The notes: generated from the sequence alone by a model not told the origin. A DNA stretch of 49,763 nucleotides from Caballeronia turbans (GCA_001544655.2 FCOD02000038.1:1-49763); one strand, 5' to 3'; numbered from the stretch's first letter, positions 37,439 to 45,642 are shown. Numbers and translations are program-made.

Positions 37439-38431
37439 TCAGGATTTCTCGCGGCTTCGCGCGCGAAACTCGGTCGGGGACATCGAGAATTCCTTGCGGA
37501 AAAGTTTTGACAGCCTCTCTCCGTTGCTAAGCCCCGTCCGCCGCGCAATCTTGTCGACCGGGAGATCGCTACTCTCGAGCAGTTTGCATGTGAGTTCGAG
37601 CCGCGCGCGAAGCAGGTACTTCGAAGGCGTGACACCGATCTCGCGTTTGAACAAGCGCAGGAAGTTACGCTCGCTCATCGACGACATCTGCGCCGCGTGC
37701 ACCACGGATATCGGCTTTGCGCAGTTTTGGACAAGCCAGCGCGCCGCTGCGCGCGCTTTCTCCGCGAGCGTCGCGTCGTACATCTCTTCGAACCTGTCGG
37801 CGAGCGAAAGGTCCGCACCGGAGCCGAGGCGGTCCGCCACACGAACGGCCAATTCCGCGCCGAGGTCTTTTTTGAGCAGCGCGAGCGAAGTCATCAAGGC
37901 CTGATCGCGCTCATGATCGTCCACGATCGCCGTTTGCGACTTGTGATGTATCTCCGGCTTCATCGAGGGCCAGTCACGTCGCGCCACGCCCGCCGCCGAC
38001 AAGAGCATCTGTCCGTTACCGATCGCGGTTATCGTGACGCTCTTCGCGCTCACGCGTCGCAAGAGATCGATGAGACCGTCATCGGCTGAAGCGCGCGCGA
38101 TCCCGGTCCCACCGGCGACGAAAAGATTGTCGAGGCTTTCGAACTGCCGGCCCGCCAGTTGTTCTGTCCAGACCGACATTGAAGAGGAACACGAGACGGT
38201 TCCACCACGGGCCGATACGAGGTTCACGCGATAGGTCAGGGAACGGTTCGCATCTTCCGATTGCAATTCATTTGCCGCATGCAACGCCTCCGCGACCATC
38301 CCGGCCGCGAGCAGGGAAAATCCGTCGTACAGGACGATACCGACATGTTTTACCACTGCTGAATTCCGCATCGAATAGGCGTGCCTACCCATGCAATCCA
38401 CAGCTTCGAGAACGTCAGATGAAGTTGACAT
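37439..38431 (-). CDS. GlxA-type regulator: DJ-1/PfpI domain plus AraC HTH (copy 2)
   Basis: This is a 330-residue regulator, the same length as copy 1 at 30045-31037, with GGAGG seven bases before ATG 38431. It has a DJ-1-like domain (VGIVLYDGFSLLAAGMVAEA, LVSARGGTVSCSSSMSVWTE, LFVAGGTGIARASADDGLID) whose nucleophile site reads ITAIGNGQMLLS and lacks Cys, and an AraC domain (AAQMSSMSERNFLRLFKREI, VDKIARRTGLSNGERLSKLF, SMSPTEFR). The two copies share long identical words, so one arose by duplication. It faces the exopolysaccharide leader and probably controls those genes. Confidence 0.87.
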   Translation of the reverse strand: MSTSSDVLEAVDCMGRHAYSMRNSAVVKHVGIVLYDGFSLLAAGMVAEALHAANELQSEDANRSLTYRVNLVSARGGTVSCSSSMSVWTEQLAGRQFESLDNLFVAGGTGIARASADDGLIDLLRRVSAKSVTITAIGNGQMLLSAAGVARRDWPSMKPEIHHKSQTAIVDDHERDQALMTSLALLKKDLGAELAVRVADRLGSGADLSLADRFEEMYDATLAEKARAAARWLVQNCAKPISVVHAAQMSSMSERNFLRLFKREIGVTPSKYLLRARLELTCKLLESSDLPVDKIARRTGLSNGERLSKLFRKEFSMSPTEFRARSREKS

Positions 38432-39230
38432 CACGTAGCCTCCGAGTCGTTGCGTTAATGTTCTTCGTATTGAACGAGCGAATCGACTGACGGGCGTCGT
38501 CGGACTGAGAAGTCGCTTCTGAATTTGCACGTTCAGGTTACAGGCAAGAAAAAATTGCGTCGAGGGCTGGATAAAAAATAGGCATCCATATGAAAAAACT
38601 TCCCGATCCGTTTTTAGTCTACGAATGATCACGCACGTTCGTATAGACATCCTGCATGACGCGTACAACTTAGGAGACCTTTCGCAGCCTGCGAAAGATG
38701 CGTGGTCAAACAGCAAGTTTGGCTATATACCAGTCAGATAATCCGCCATTCAAATTTGAATAGCCCTCCTTCTGCTGGAAAACGTGGACGCGGCGCCCAT
38801 TAGCGCCGAATAACATTCCCGCAATCGTTTGCGCGCGGCCGCATTGGCAACGCTACGACCGCTGCCAGGTTCGACTTATCGACTGGTGAAGTCTTTTGTC
38901 TGAATACACCGGAATGAAAATCAAAGACCGATGAGTGCGGATCGACCCATGGAACAAATGAATGGCGATCCGGCAATCGATGTCCAATGGAGGACAGGGA
39001 TGCCGGATCGTGAAAAGAAGCGACGGGTTAAAGATCCCGGGCTTGGGGAAAGTCCCTACGGGGTTTCAGTGAAGCCCATGCTGAAACGGACGAAAGATGC
39101 GAAAAGACAGCTTTAATTCGCCTTACAGGCAATATCATTTGGTGTGCTACGCATACAATCTTCCTGGCTGCCGCGCATTGTATCCTCTTATCAAATCGCA
39201 ACGGGTTAGCGGTCCATCCGCGAACAATAG
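38432..39230. promoter_or_regulatory. AT-richer gap with several dyads
   Basis: About 800 bases, clearly richer in A and T than the flanks, have no convincing gene (a 61-codon frame at 38931-39116 is open but matches nothing). Dyads seen: TACGAA (38620-38625) with TTCGTA (38638-38643); CTTTCGCA (38679-38686) with TGCGAAAG (38690-38697), a 3-base loop hairpin; and the perfect 14-base palindrome ATTCAAATTTGAAT (38748-38761). This could be the control region for regulator copy 2, or a remnant of acquired DNA. Confidence 0.45.
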
Positions 39231-40571
39231 TTAATCCGGCAACGGCGCGTGCGAAGTTTCGCGACTTGCAAGCATTGCAATGAGTGCCACGCCCGCGGCT
39301 CCAACGAGATACCACGCGGGCGCCAGCTTGTTGCCCGTCGCGCTGATGAGCCACGTCGCGACGAGCGGTGCGGTACCGCCGAAGAGCGCATTCGCGGCAT
39401 TGAAGCAGAAGGCAAAGCCGCTATAACGGACGCGCGTCGGGAATATCTCCGACAAGAAGCACGGCAATGTGCCATCGTTCATCGTGAGCAGCGCGCCGAA
39501 CGCGACCTGGATCGCGACGATCATTGCGAAGCTCGCGCCCGCCAGTCCCTTGAAAAGCGGCACCGTCAACACCGCGAACAAGATCGATGCACCAATCAGC
39601 ATCGACTTGCGTCCTACGCGGTCGGATATCGCACCCATCACGAAGATCAGGCCGATGTATGCCGTGAGCGAAATGGTCGCCGCAATGAACGAGGCGCTCT
39701 CGCTCATCCCCATTTCAGTAGAGAGATACGTCGGCATGTAGCTCAGCACCAGATAGAACGCCACCGCATTCAGGCACGTTACGCCGAATGCAATCAGCAT
39801 TCTCCCGCGATGCTTCGACAGCAATTCAGCTATCGGCGCCTGCGCGGCTTGATGATTCTTCTCCATTGCCTTGAAACGCGGCGTGTCCTCGAGCTTCACG
39901 CGGATATATCGACCGATAAGACCAAACGGCGCGGCCAGAAGAAAAGGCAGACGCCAGCCGAAGGACTGCAACTGCTCGCTCGTGAGCGCGGCATGCATCA
40001 GAACAACGAGGACCGAGCCCAACAGCAAGCCCGCCGCCGTGCTGGCGGGCACGATGCTCGTATAGATGCCGCGCCGTTTGTCCGGTGCGTATTCGGCGAG
40101 GAACGCAGCCGCGCCCGCATACTCACCCGATGCAGAAAAGCCCTGCACGACGCGCACGAGAAGCAGCAGAACCGGCGCTAGCATGCCGACCTGCGCATAA
40201 GTCGGAAGCAATGCAATGAGAAAGGTCGAACACGACATGATAAGAATCGACAGAGACAGCGATGTCCGCCTTCCTATCCTGTCGCCCACATGGCCCCACA
40301 CGATGCCGCCGATCGGCCTCACGATGAACGAGATCGCGAACACGCCGTAAGTGGCGAGCAAACCCGTCGCGCCGTCGGTCTTCGGGAAGAACACGACGGC
40401 GATGATGGTCGCCAGATAGCCATAAGACGCATAATCGAACCACTCGACGAAATTGCCGATGAAGCTCGCACAAGCCGCACGCTTCAATATCTGCGGATCG
40501 ACTTGCGTGCTCTCCTTGTGCGATACCTCGGGCATCGCGACCTGCGCGGCGACTGCTCTTTCCGTATTCAT
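39231..40571 (-). CDS. MHS-family MFS transporter (metabolite:H+ symporter)
   Basis: This is a 446-residue, twelve-segment transporter. ATG 40571 has GGGAG eight bases before it. ASFIGNFVEWFDYASYGYLA, VRPIGGIVWGHVGDRIGRRT, VRVVQGFSASGEYAGAAAFL and AEYAPDKRRGIYTSIV are the words of the MHS group that includes ShiA, ProP and KgtP. It is 79 bases downstream of the creatinase gene on the same strand, so the natural guess is that it imports creatine, sarcosine or a related compound. Confidence 0.87.
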   Translation of the reverse strand: MNTERAVAAQVAMPEVSHKESTQVDPQILKRAACASFIGNFVEWFDYASYGYLATIIAVVFFPKTDGATGLLATYGVFAISFIVRPIGGIVWGHVGDRIGRRTSLSLSILIMSCSTFLIALLPTYAQVGMLAPVLLLLVRVVQGFSASGEYAGAAAFLAEYAPDKRRGIYTSIVPASTAAGLLLGSVLVVLMHAALTSEQLQSFGWRLPFLLAAPFGLIGRYIRVKLEDTPRFKAMEKNHQAAQAPIAELLSKHRGRMLIAFGVTCLNAVAFYLVLSYMPTYLSTEMGMSESASFIAATISLTAYIGLIFVMGAISDRVGRKSMLIGASILFAVLTVPLFKGLAGASFAMIVAIQVAFGALLTMNDGTLPCFLSEIFPTRVRYSGFAFCFNAANALFGGTAPLVATWLISATGNKLAPAWYLVGAAGVALIAMLASRETSHAPLPD

Positions 40572-40612
40572 CGACTGTCTCCCGACATGATGATGCGATT
40601 GCTTCATGCGAG

Positions 40613-40634
40613 CCGGCGGCGACGCCGCCGCCGG
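40613..40634. repeat. GC-rich hairpin between creatinase and transporter genes
   Basis: Arms CCGGCGGC (40613-40620) and GCCGCCGG (40627-40634) flank a 6-base loop. No T tract follows on the minus strand, so it more likely shields the upstream message than terminates it. Confidence 0.4.
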
Positions 40635-40650
40635 ATCGTGCCTTGGCCGT

Positions 40651-41862
40651 TCAGGCCGGGATGATGTTGTGCTCCGGTCCGTAAGGGAAGCCTGTGATGT
40701 TCGTAGCGCCCTTCTCCCCGACGACGAGGATGTCGTGTTCGCGATAACCCCCGGCACCGGGCAGGCCTTGCGGAAGCATGATCATCGGCTCCATCGAGAC
40801 GACCATGTTCGGTTCGAGCACCGTGTCGATGTCCTCGCGAAGTTCGAGGCCCGCTTCGCGACCGTAATAGTGCGAGAGCACGCCGAACGAATGGCCATAA
40901 CCGAATGTGCGGTATTGCAATACGCCGTATTCGGCATAGATCTTGTTGAGCTCGCTCGCGATATCGCAGCATCGAGCACCCGGCTTGATGAGCTTCAGCC
41001 CCGCCTCATGAACTTCGACGTTGATCTTCCACAACCGCATATGGGCGTCGGAGCAATGATCGAAGAACATGGTGCGTTCAAGCGCCGTGTAGTATCCCGC
41101 GATCATCGAAAAGCAATTGAGGCTGAGGATGTCGCCCTTTTCCACCTTGCGCGTGGTGACGGGATTGTGCGCGCCATCTGTATTGATGCCGGACTGGAAC
41201 CAGGTCCAGGTATCCATGAGTTCTGAATCGGGAAAGCGGCGGGCGATCTCGCGCACCATTGCCTGCGTGGATGCGAGCGCCACTTCATGCTCGGGCACGC
41301 CTTCGTGAACGGCCTTTGCGAGCGCAGCGCCGCCGACGTCGCACACGTTCGCACCATGCTTGATCACATCGATTTCTTCCGCCGATTTGATCATGCGCAT
41401 GCGCATCGTCTGCACGCCGATATCGACGAGTTCCACCGACGGCAGCGCAGCCTTCAGCTTCGATAACATCTCGACCGAGAGCTGATCGAATTCGACGCCC
41501 ACACGTCCCTTGTTTTCGATTTCACCTTGTACGGCGCGGAAAAAGTTATCGCGCTGCCAGTCGGTATAGACGACGTTATAGTCCCCCACGGTGCGCCGCC
41601 ACGGCTGTCCGCCGTCGATGTTCGCGGAAATTGACACGACTTTCTTCGGCGTGACGACGAGACCGTACTTCCGGCCGAACGAACAATATAGAAAGTCGGC
41701 GTAATAGTTGATGTTGTGATACGACGTGAACAGGACGACATCGACGTTCTCGCGCGCCATCAATTCGCGCAGCCTGCCGTGGCGATTCGCGTATTCGGCA
41801 TCGGAGAACGTGTGCGTGGCTTTGTCGCCGTTCTCGATGCGGATAAGGTTCTCCATTTTCAT
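40651..41862 (-). CDS. Creatinase (creatine amidinohydrolase)
   Basis: This is a 403-residue enzyme of the M24 pita-bread fold that hydrolyses creatine to sarcosine and urea. Length and numbering equal the Pseudomonas putida enzyme as I recall it: the catalytic H232 (INTDGAHNPVTTRKV), E262 (YYTALERTMFFDHC) and E358 (VVSMEPMIMLPQG) all fall in place. It has WTWFQSGINTDG, GHSFGVLSHYYGREAGLELR and GAGGYREHDILVVGEKGA. Metal-site Asp/His of true M24 peptidases are missing, as expected in creatinase. It starts at ATG 41862 with GAGGAG upstream. Direct repeats at 41937-41966 lie in its promoter region. Confidence 0.93.
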   Translation of the reverse strand: MKMENLIRIENGDKATHTFSDAEYANRHGRLRELMARENVDVVLFTSYHNINYYADFLYCSFGRKYGLVVTPKKVVSISANIDGGQPWRRTVGDYNVVYTDWQRDNFFRAVQGEIENKGRVGVEFDQLSVEMLSKLKAALPSVELVDIGVQTMRMRMIKSAEEIDVIKHGANVCDVGGAALAKAVHEGVPEHEVALASTQAMVREIARRFPDSELMDTWTWFQSGINTDGAHNPVTTRKVEKGDILSLNCFSMIAGYYTALERTMFFDHCSDAHMRLWKINVEVHEAGLKLIKPGARCCDIASELNKIYAEYGVLQYRTFGYGHSFGVLSHYYGREAGLELREDIDTVLEPNMVVSMEPMIMLPQGLPGAGGYREHDILVVGEKGATNITGFPYGPEHNIIPA

Positions 41863-41936
41863 GCACTCAGCTCCTCGGTGAAAGTCCGTTGGTGTGAGTG
41901 AATGGTAGGAGCCTGGCGGTTTTGGATATTTCCCGA

Positions 41937-41966
41937 TTCGACGTCAAAATTCGGCTTTTCGACATC
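41937..41966. promoter_or_regulatory. Two direct repeats upstream of creatinase, likely regulator sites
   Basis: TTCGACGTC (41937-41945) and TTCGACATC (41958-41966) are direct repeats set 21 bases apart start to start, about two helical turns. They lie 75-104 bases before the creatinase start. That spacing is typical of AraC-family binding, and the GlxA-type regulator gene is just upstream. Confidence 0.5.
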
Positions 41967-42002
41967 GAGGGTTAACCACGAACGACGCCTGTGAGCGCTG
42001 CT

Positions 42003-43019
42003 TCAAAGGGCCTTTTGATAGCGCCGGCGATCGGCTATCGGCGAGATGTTGAACTGCGCCTTATAGCGCGTCGAGAAATGGGACAGGGACGTGAAGCCGG
42101 TGCGCTCGCATACGTCTTCGAGCGTGCGCGCGGTTCTATACAGCAATTGACGCGCGCGCAGCAGGCGTATTTCGAGGTAAGCCTGCGCCGGTGTCCTGTC
42201 GAGGCGCTCCTGAAACCATCGCTCGAGTTGACGTTGGGATACCTTCACGAATGCCGCGATCTCCGCGATGCTGAGCGTCTCCTCGATATTGCTTTCCATG
42301 ACCTGCAGTGCTTCATCGAGCTTGGCGTGTGCGTCGCCGGTGTATTGCCTGAGCGACGTCACCTGGCGCTCTTCGTGACCGCGCCGCTCCGCGACGAGCA
42401 ATTCGAGCACACGCGCCGCGAGTGCGGGGCTGCCCGGCGGAAGCGACAGCAAATGCACCATCAGATCGAGCGGGGCAACGCCGCCGCTGCACGTGTACCG
42501 GTCACGATCCACTTCATAGAGCCGATTGGATACGGTGAGCTTCGGAAACTGCTCCAGCAGCGTGTCCTGATCCTCCCAGTGAATCGTGCAGCGATAGCCA
42601 TTGAGCAGGCCGGCGCGCGCAAGAAAATAGCTGCCCGTATCGAGACCGCCGAGCGCGCTGCCGCGACGCGCCTGCAAGCGGAGCCAGTCCATGATCGCGC
42701 CAATACCCTTGCGCGGAATCGGATTCGGCCCGACGACGAACACGGCGTCGAACTCGGCCGCCTCCGGCATCGCGACATCGGGAATCACGCGGATGCCGTC
42801 GCTCGAACGCACGGCGTTACCGTTCGTGCCAATGAGCGTGTACTCGTAGACCACGCGCTCGACGAGCATATTGGCAATGCGGAGCGGATCGACCGCCGTG
42901 CCGAGAGCGATCAGCGAAAAGTTTTCCAGAAGCAAGAAGCCGATTCGCATCACACGCAGATCGTGCATGCCGAGATGGGCACGCCGCGTCTTGTCGGGCA
43001 GATTGGCGGCGGACGGCAT
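42003..43019 (-). CDS. GlxA-type AraC regulator of the creatine cluster
   Basis: This is a 338-residue protein. An N-terminal DJ-1/PfpI domain (MRIGFLLLENFSLIALGTAV, VFVVGPNPIP, GGLDTGSYFLARAGLLNGYR) has Asp where the enzyme Cys would be, as in the GbdR/CdhR/ArgR-type regulators of betaine, carnitine and similar nitrogen compounds. An AraC domain at ~225-330 (EIAAFVKVSQRQLERWFQER, LEDVCERTGFTSLSHFSTRY) follows. It sits 140 bases upstream of creatinase on the same strand. It should respond to creatine, sarcosine or a related molecule and act at the direct repeats in between. Confidence 0.88.
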   Translation of the reverse strand: MPSAANLPDKTRRAHLGMHDLRVMRIGFLLLENFSLIALGTAVDPLRIANMLVERVVYEYTLIGTNGNAVRSSDGIRVIPDVAMPEAAEFDAVFVVGPNPIPRKGIGAIMDWLRLQARRGSALGGLDTGSYFLARAGLLNGYRCTIHWEDQDTLLEQFPKLTVSNRLYEVDRDRYTCSGGVAPLDLMVHLLSLPPGSPALAARVLELLVAERRGHEERQVTSLRQYTGDAHAKLDEALQVMESNIEETLSIAEIAAFVKVSQRQLERWFQERLDRTPAQAYLEIRLLRARQLLYRTARTLEDVCERTGFTSLSHFSTRYKAQFNISPIADRRRYQKAL

Positions 43020-43041
43020 GAGAGGTCGCTTGGCTCCCGTA

Positions 43042-43455
43042 TCACACCATCACTTCGGGATAGTGCTCGATGTATTCCTCACCCTGGCACCCGGAATAGA
43101 CAACACATCTGCGAATCAGATCGACGTCGTAGCGAACCACGCCGGCATTCCACGCGCTCTGAAGGAACTCGGGGAACGTGCTTTGGCCCGCCTGATCCGT
43201 CCGCAACGCTTTGATCAGTGCGCCGCGATCGAATGCCGGCACGTCGAGTGCGCCCTGCGCTAACGGCGCACCTTGCTGAATCACAGCACCGCGCGTCGTC
43301 ATATAAAGACTCTGGCACGAGGGCAGAAACCAGACGTTCTTGCTGACGCCAGCCTGCCGAAGCACTTCCGCGAGATATGGAAATCCGCCGGACTTCGGTG
43401 TGCCGTTCATTGCGCGTCGTTGGGCGGCGGCAAGATTTTCGATCGCCTCACTCAT
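43042..43455 (-). CDS. DUF1398 family protein, YbcV-like
   Basis: This is a 137-residue soluble protein. ATG 43455 is preferred over 43470 because GGAGAAGGA precedes it. MNGTPKSGGFPYLAEVLRQA, WFLPSCQSLYMTTRGAVIQQG, FDRGALIKALRTDQAGQSTF and PEFLQSAWNAGVVRYDVDL match the DUF1398 family well in order and length. The function is unknown. It lies 22 bases downstream of the MarR gene on the same strand and is probably cotranscribed with it. Confidence 0.82.
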   Translation of the reverse strand: MSEAIENLAAAQRRAMNGTPKSGGFPYLAEVLRQAGVSKNVWFLPSCQSLYMTTRGAVIQQGAPLAQGALDVPAFDRGALIKALRTDQAGQSTFPEFLQSAWNAGVVRYDVDLIRRCVVYSGCQGEEYIEHYPEVMV

Positions 43456-43476
43456 TCCTTCTCCATTCATCGAGGA

Positions 43477-43953
43477 TCATTCGATAGGGATCTCGCGAAT
43501 CTGATTAAGCTCGGCGAGCTTTTGCAGGAGATCGCGAAGTGTGTTGCGCTCCGATTCGTCGAGCACGGAAAAGAAATGGTCGTCATTACCGTCGGCAATG
43601 GCGGTCAGTTTAGGTAGCAAGCGACGCGCGTCGCGTGTAAGCGACAGTATTTGCACACGGCTGTCATCAGCACTTGCGACGCGCGAGACGAGCCCTTTTG
43701 ATTCGAGCTTGTCGAGAATCTTCGAAACGGCGCCCCTCGTCATCCCGATCGAAGCGGCCATTGCCGAGTTCGTCGAGTTGGCACGGTTCGCGATATGGTT
43801 CAGCGCAACCCATTCGGCCACGGAGATCTGCCGATCCGACAAGGCGCGTGCAAATGCGTCCGATACCTCGTTCGATACGAGCCTCATCCAGTATCCGAGG
43901 TGGCGCTCAAGAGGATCATGCGTGGCAGACAGGTTAGTCACAGATCGAATCAC
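43477..43953 (-). CDS. MarR-family regulator
   Basis: This is a 158-residue regulator. DRQISVAEWVALNHIANRAN, AMAASIGMTRGAVSKILDKL and SKGLVSRVASADDSRVQILS cover the winged helix and its wing. It probably starts at GTG 43953 or GTG 43941; no ribosome site is clear for either. A pair of palindromes at 43961-43995 sits immediately upstream, overlapping the likely promoter, so autorepression is expected. DUF1398 follows it, and DUF2784 is divergent. Confidence 0.85.
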   Translation of the reverse strand: MIRSVTNLSATHDPLERHLGYWMRLVSNEVSDAFARALSDRQISVAEWVALNHIANRANSTNSAMAASIGMTRGAVSKILDKLESKGLVSRVASADDSRVQILSLTRDARRLLPKLTAIADGNDDHFFSVLDESERNTLRDLLQKLAELNQIREIPIE

Positions 43954-43960
43954 ATTTTAT

Positions 43961-43995
43961 GTTTCCGTGGAAACAATTTTAGTTTCCACGGAAAC
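43961..43995. promoter_or_regulatory. Paired palindromic operator, probably for the MarR protein
   Basis: Two 14-base sites, GTTTCCGTGGAAAC (43961-43974) and GTTTCCACGGAAAC (43982-43995), are each a GTTTCC/GGAAAC palindrome with a 2-base centre, and each is the reverse complement of the other. Centres are 21 bases apart, so two dimers would bind on the same face of the helix. They start eight bases before the MarR gene and lie ~150 bases from the divergent DUF2784 gene. Confidence 0.8.
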
Positions 43996-44068
43996 ATATG
44001 TCAAGCTACCATCTGTGCGTTTTTCAGTACGCTGCAATGCGTACGCGATATTGCCAGCGCCGTAGACG

Positions 44069-44086
44069 CATACTATGGAATGTATG
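44069..44086. promoter_or_regulatory. Weak CATAC/GTATG dyad upstream of DUF2784 gene
   Basis: CATAC (44069-44073) and GTATG (44082-44086) form a short dyad. The 11-base string AATGTATGTCC here (44079-44089) recurs in the long palindrome region at 45125-45135, which suggests a shared regulator. Confidence 0.35.
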
Positions 44087-44145
44087 TCCGGGGATGAACT
44101 CCGCAAAACGCCGGCTTGAAACGAGAGAAGAATCAACACTTGAAA

Positions 44146-44514
44146 ATGATCTGGCTCGCGAACGCGACTCTCGTACTGCACGCGCTGATCGTGATTTTTA
44201 TCGTCGGCGGATTGATCGCGATCTGGAGCGGCGCCGCGTTCGGACGCAACTGGGCGCGCAACCGCGCGTTTCGCAGAGCGCACATCTTTGCCATCGCCAT
44301 CGTCGCGGCACTCGCCGTCGCGGGCCTCCCCTGCCCGCTCACCGTTCTGGAAGATCAGTTGCGCGCCGGGGCGCCCGGCGCGCAAGGCTTCGTGCAGCGT
44401 TGGGTCGGCGCCTGCCTGTACTGGGACTTGCCGGGCTGGGCGTTCACGCTCGCCTATGTCGCATTCTTCCTCGCTGTGGTCGTGACTTGGCGCCGCATTC
44501 CGCCTGACGCGTGA
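44146..44514 (+). CDS. DUF2784 small membrane protein
   Basis: This is a 122-residue protein with about three to four membrane segments. MIWLANATLVLHALIVIFIV then GGLIAIWSG, CPLTVLEDQLR and the C-terminal WAFTLAYVAFFLAVVVTW match the DUF2784 family, whose role is unknown. A TTG start at 44116 would add ten hydrophilic residues; ATG 44146 fits the family better. The gene is divergent from the MarR gene, with the double operator between, and convergent with the cupin gene. Confidence 0.75.
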   Translation: MIWLANATLVLHALIVIFIVGGLIAIWSGAAFGRNWARNRAFRRAHIFAIAIVAALAVAGLPCPLTVLEDQLRAGAPGAQGFVQRWVGACLYWDLPGWAFTLAYVAFFLAVVVTWRRIPPDA

Positions 44515-44526
44515 ACGGATTGAGAT

Positions 44527-44967
44527 TCAGAACGACGTGCGGGGAAGATAGCCGCTCGGCCTGCCCTGGAGCTTGCGGCTCACCTTGAGGGCGAGCAATA
44601 CCGGTTTGGTGATATGCGGGCGCAGGATCGCATGTTTGCGCACATACCTTGGAACGTACCATTCGGAACGCGTGCCCGCGTAGAACAGGGCAGCGTGTCC
44701 CGCGCGCAGCGTGCGCGGTTCTTGCCCTTCGGCGGTGATGATAACTTCGCCTTCGATCACGTAAATCGTCTCGTCTTCTTCGAAGTACCAGTTGAAACGG
44801 CCGGCGGTGCAGTCCCAGACCCAGGAGGAAGTCGTGGTATCGAGACTTTGCGACCACCTGCCGCTGCGGGCAACGGGATTGCCTTCGAGGATCCACGCCG
44901 GGTCGATCGGATCGGGCTCCAGCAACACGTCATCCAGACGCACGGACTCGAAAACGGGACTTGTCAT
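44527..44967 (-). CDS. Cupin-domain protein (DUF861-like)
   Basis: This is a 146-residue protein with GGAG five bases before ATG 44967. A single cupin barrel is visible: WDCTAGRFNWYFEEDETIYV, IEGEVIITAEG and LRAGHAALFYAGTRSEWYVP. This is the EutQ/ureidoglycine-aminohydrolase-like (DUF861) cupin group. Metal ligands of classic cupins are only partly kept, so enzymatic activity is uncertain. A perfect 27-base palindrome lies 140 bases upstream of its start. Confidence 0.8.
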   Translation of the reverse strand: MTSPVFESVRLDDVLLEPDPIDPAWILEGNPVARSGRWSQSLDTTTSSWVWDCTAGRFNWYFEEDETIYVIEGEVIITAEGQEPRTLRAGHAALFYAGTRSEWYVPRYVRKHAILRPHITKPVLLALKVSRKLQGRPSGYLPRTSF

Positions 44968-45106
44968 GAAGGCTCCTTTTTACGTTGCAGCTCATCGGTC
45001 ATAAACAGAGCGAGGCTCCGTCGGAAGGCGTCGGTGCCTTGCGCTCAGGGCGATCCGCATTGGTCTGATCGCATTAATAGACAAATTCGCCAGAACCCGG
45101 TTCGCG

Positions 45107-45133
45107 ACATACATTACAGTTTGTAATGTATGT
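45107..45133. promoter_or_regulatory. Perfect 12+12 bp palindrome, TetR-like operator
   Basis: The arms ACATACATTACA (45107-45118) and TGTAATGTATGT (45122-45133) are exact complements around GTT. The half-site ACATACATT is the one I recall in the E. coli AcrR operator, with a different spacer. It lies upstream of the cupin gene, within the tail of a decayed regulator gene. No TetR gene is in the window, so the protein that binds it would be encoded elsewhere. Confidence 0.7.
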
Positions 45134-45207
45134 CCATCATACCTTGCCGCAGAACGGTGCAAACAGAAAAGACGTTCCTTGTATGACAAATCGCACTCGA
45201 CTTCGTC

Positions 45208-45465
45208 ACGAACGTTGCGGATCAATGCGCACCGAAGCGCTTGCGCATCGAACGAAAGAGCACGTCGAGCATTGCTTTGCACTTCGTTTCCCCAACCGTA
45301 GATCCGGTCTGCGAGTTGCGCGCGGGAAAGAATTGCGTCAGGTCGCTCGAAAAGCGCGTGCATCAACGCGAATTGCCGTGCGGACAACGGCGACGCGACA
45401 CGCTCGCGCCAAAGCGTGCGGCGGTCGATATCGATCGCATCGGGATTCGCTCGGCTGGGCGTGCG
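45208..45465 (-). pseudogene. Decayed OmpR-type response regulator, DNA-binding part
   Basis: Reading the minus strand from a TGA just above 45465, one frame gives DAIDIDRRTLWRERVASP, LSARQFALMHALFERPDAIL and SRAQLADRIYGWGNEVQSNA, a textbook winged-helix of the QseB/OmpR class. Then the sense passes to another frame for LDVLFRSMRKRFGA and back to the first for LIRNVR. Two compensating one-base changes near 45245 and 45290 explain this. No receiver domain is found upstream in any frame, and the 3' tail is lost. It is a pseudogene, with only the C-terminal domain left. Confidence 0.75.
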
Positions 45466-45642
45466 TCACATCACCGATAGCAAGCGCGAACGCGGCAAGA
45501 AGAAGGGAATGCACGGAAGAATTCTGCGCATGCGCCGCCGCGCTGAGCCGCGCGAATGTCCGGAAACGGTTGTGCCTCCAATCCGATCGTAGAGACACTA
45601 AACCAGCTCACTGTTAGCGACTCTCGTTTCAGGCAGCGCGCT

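Noticed and set aside
38931-39116. 61-codon plus-strand frame in the gap before the MHS transporter
   Set aside because: Hydrophilic, no family, no clear ribosome site.
45126-45617. 163-codon plus-strand frame over the decayed regulator
   Set aside because: Antisense shadow of the winged-helix remnant.
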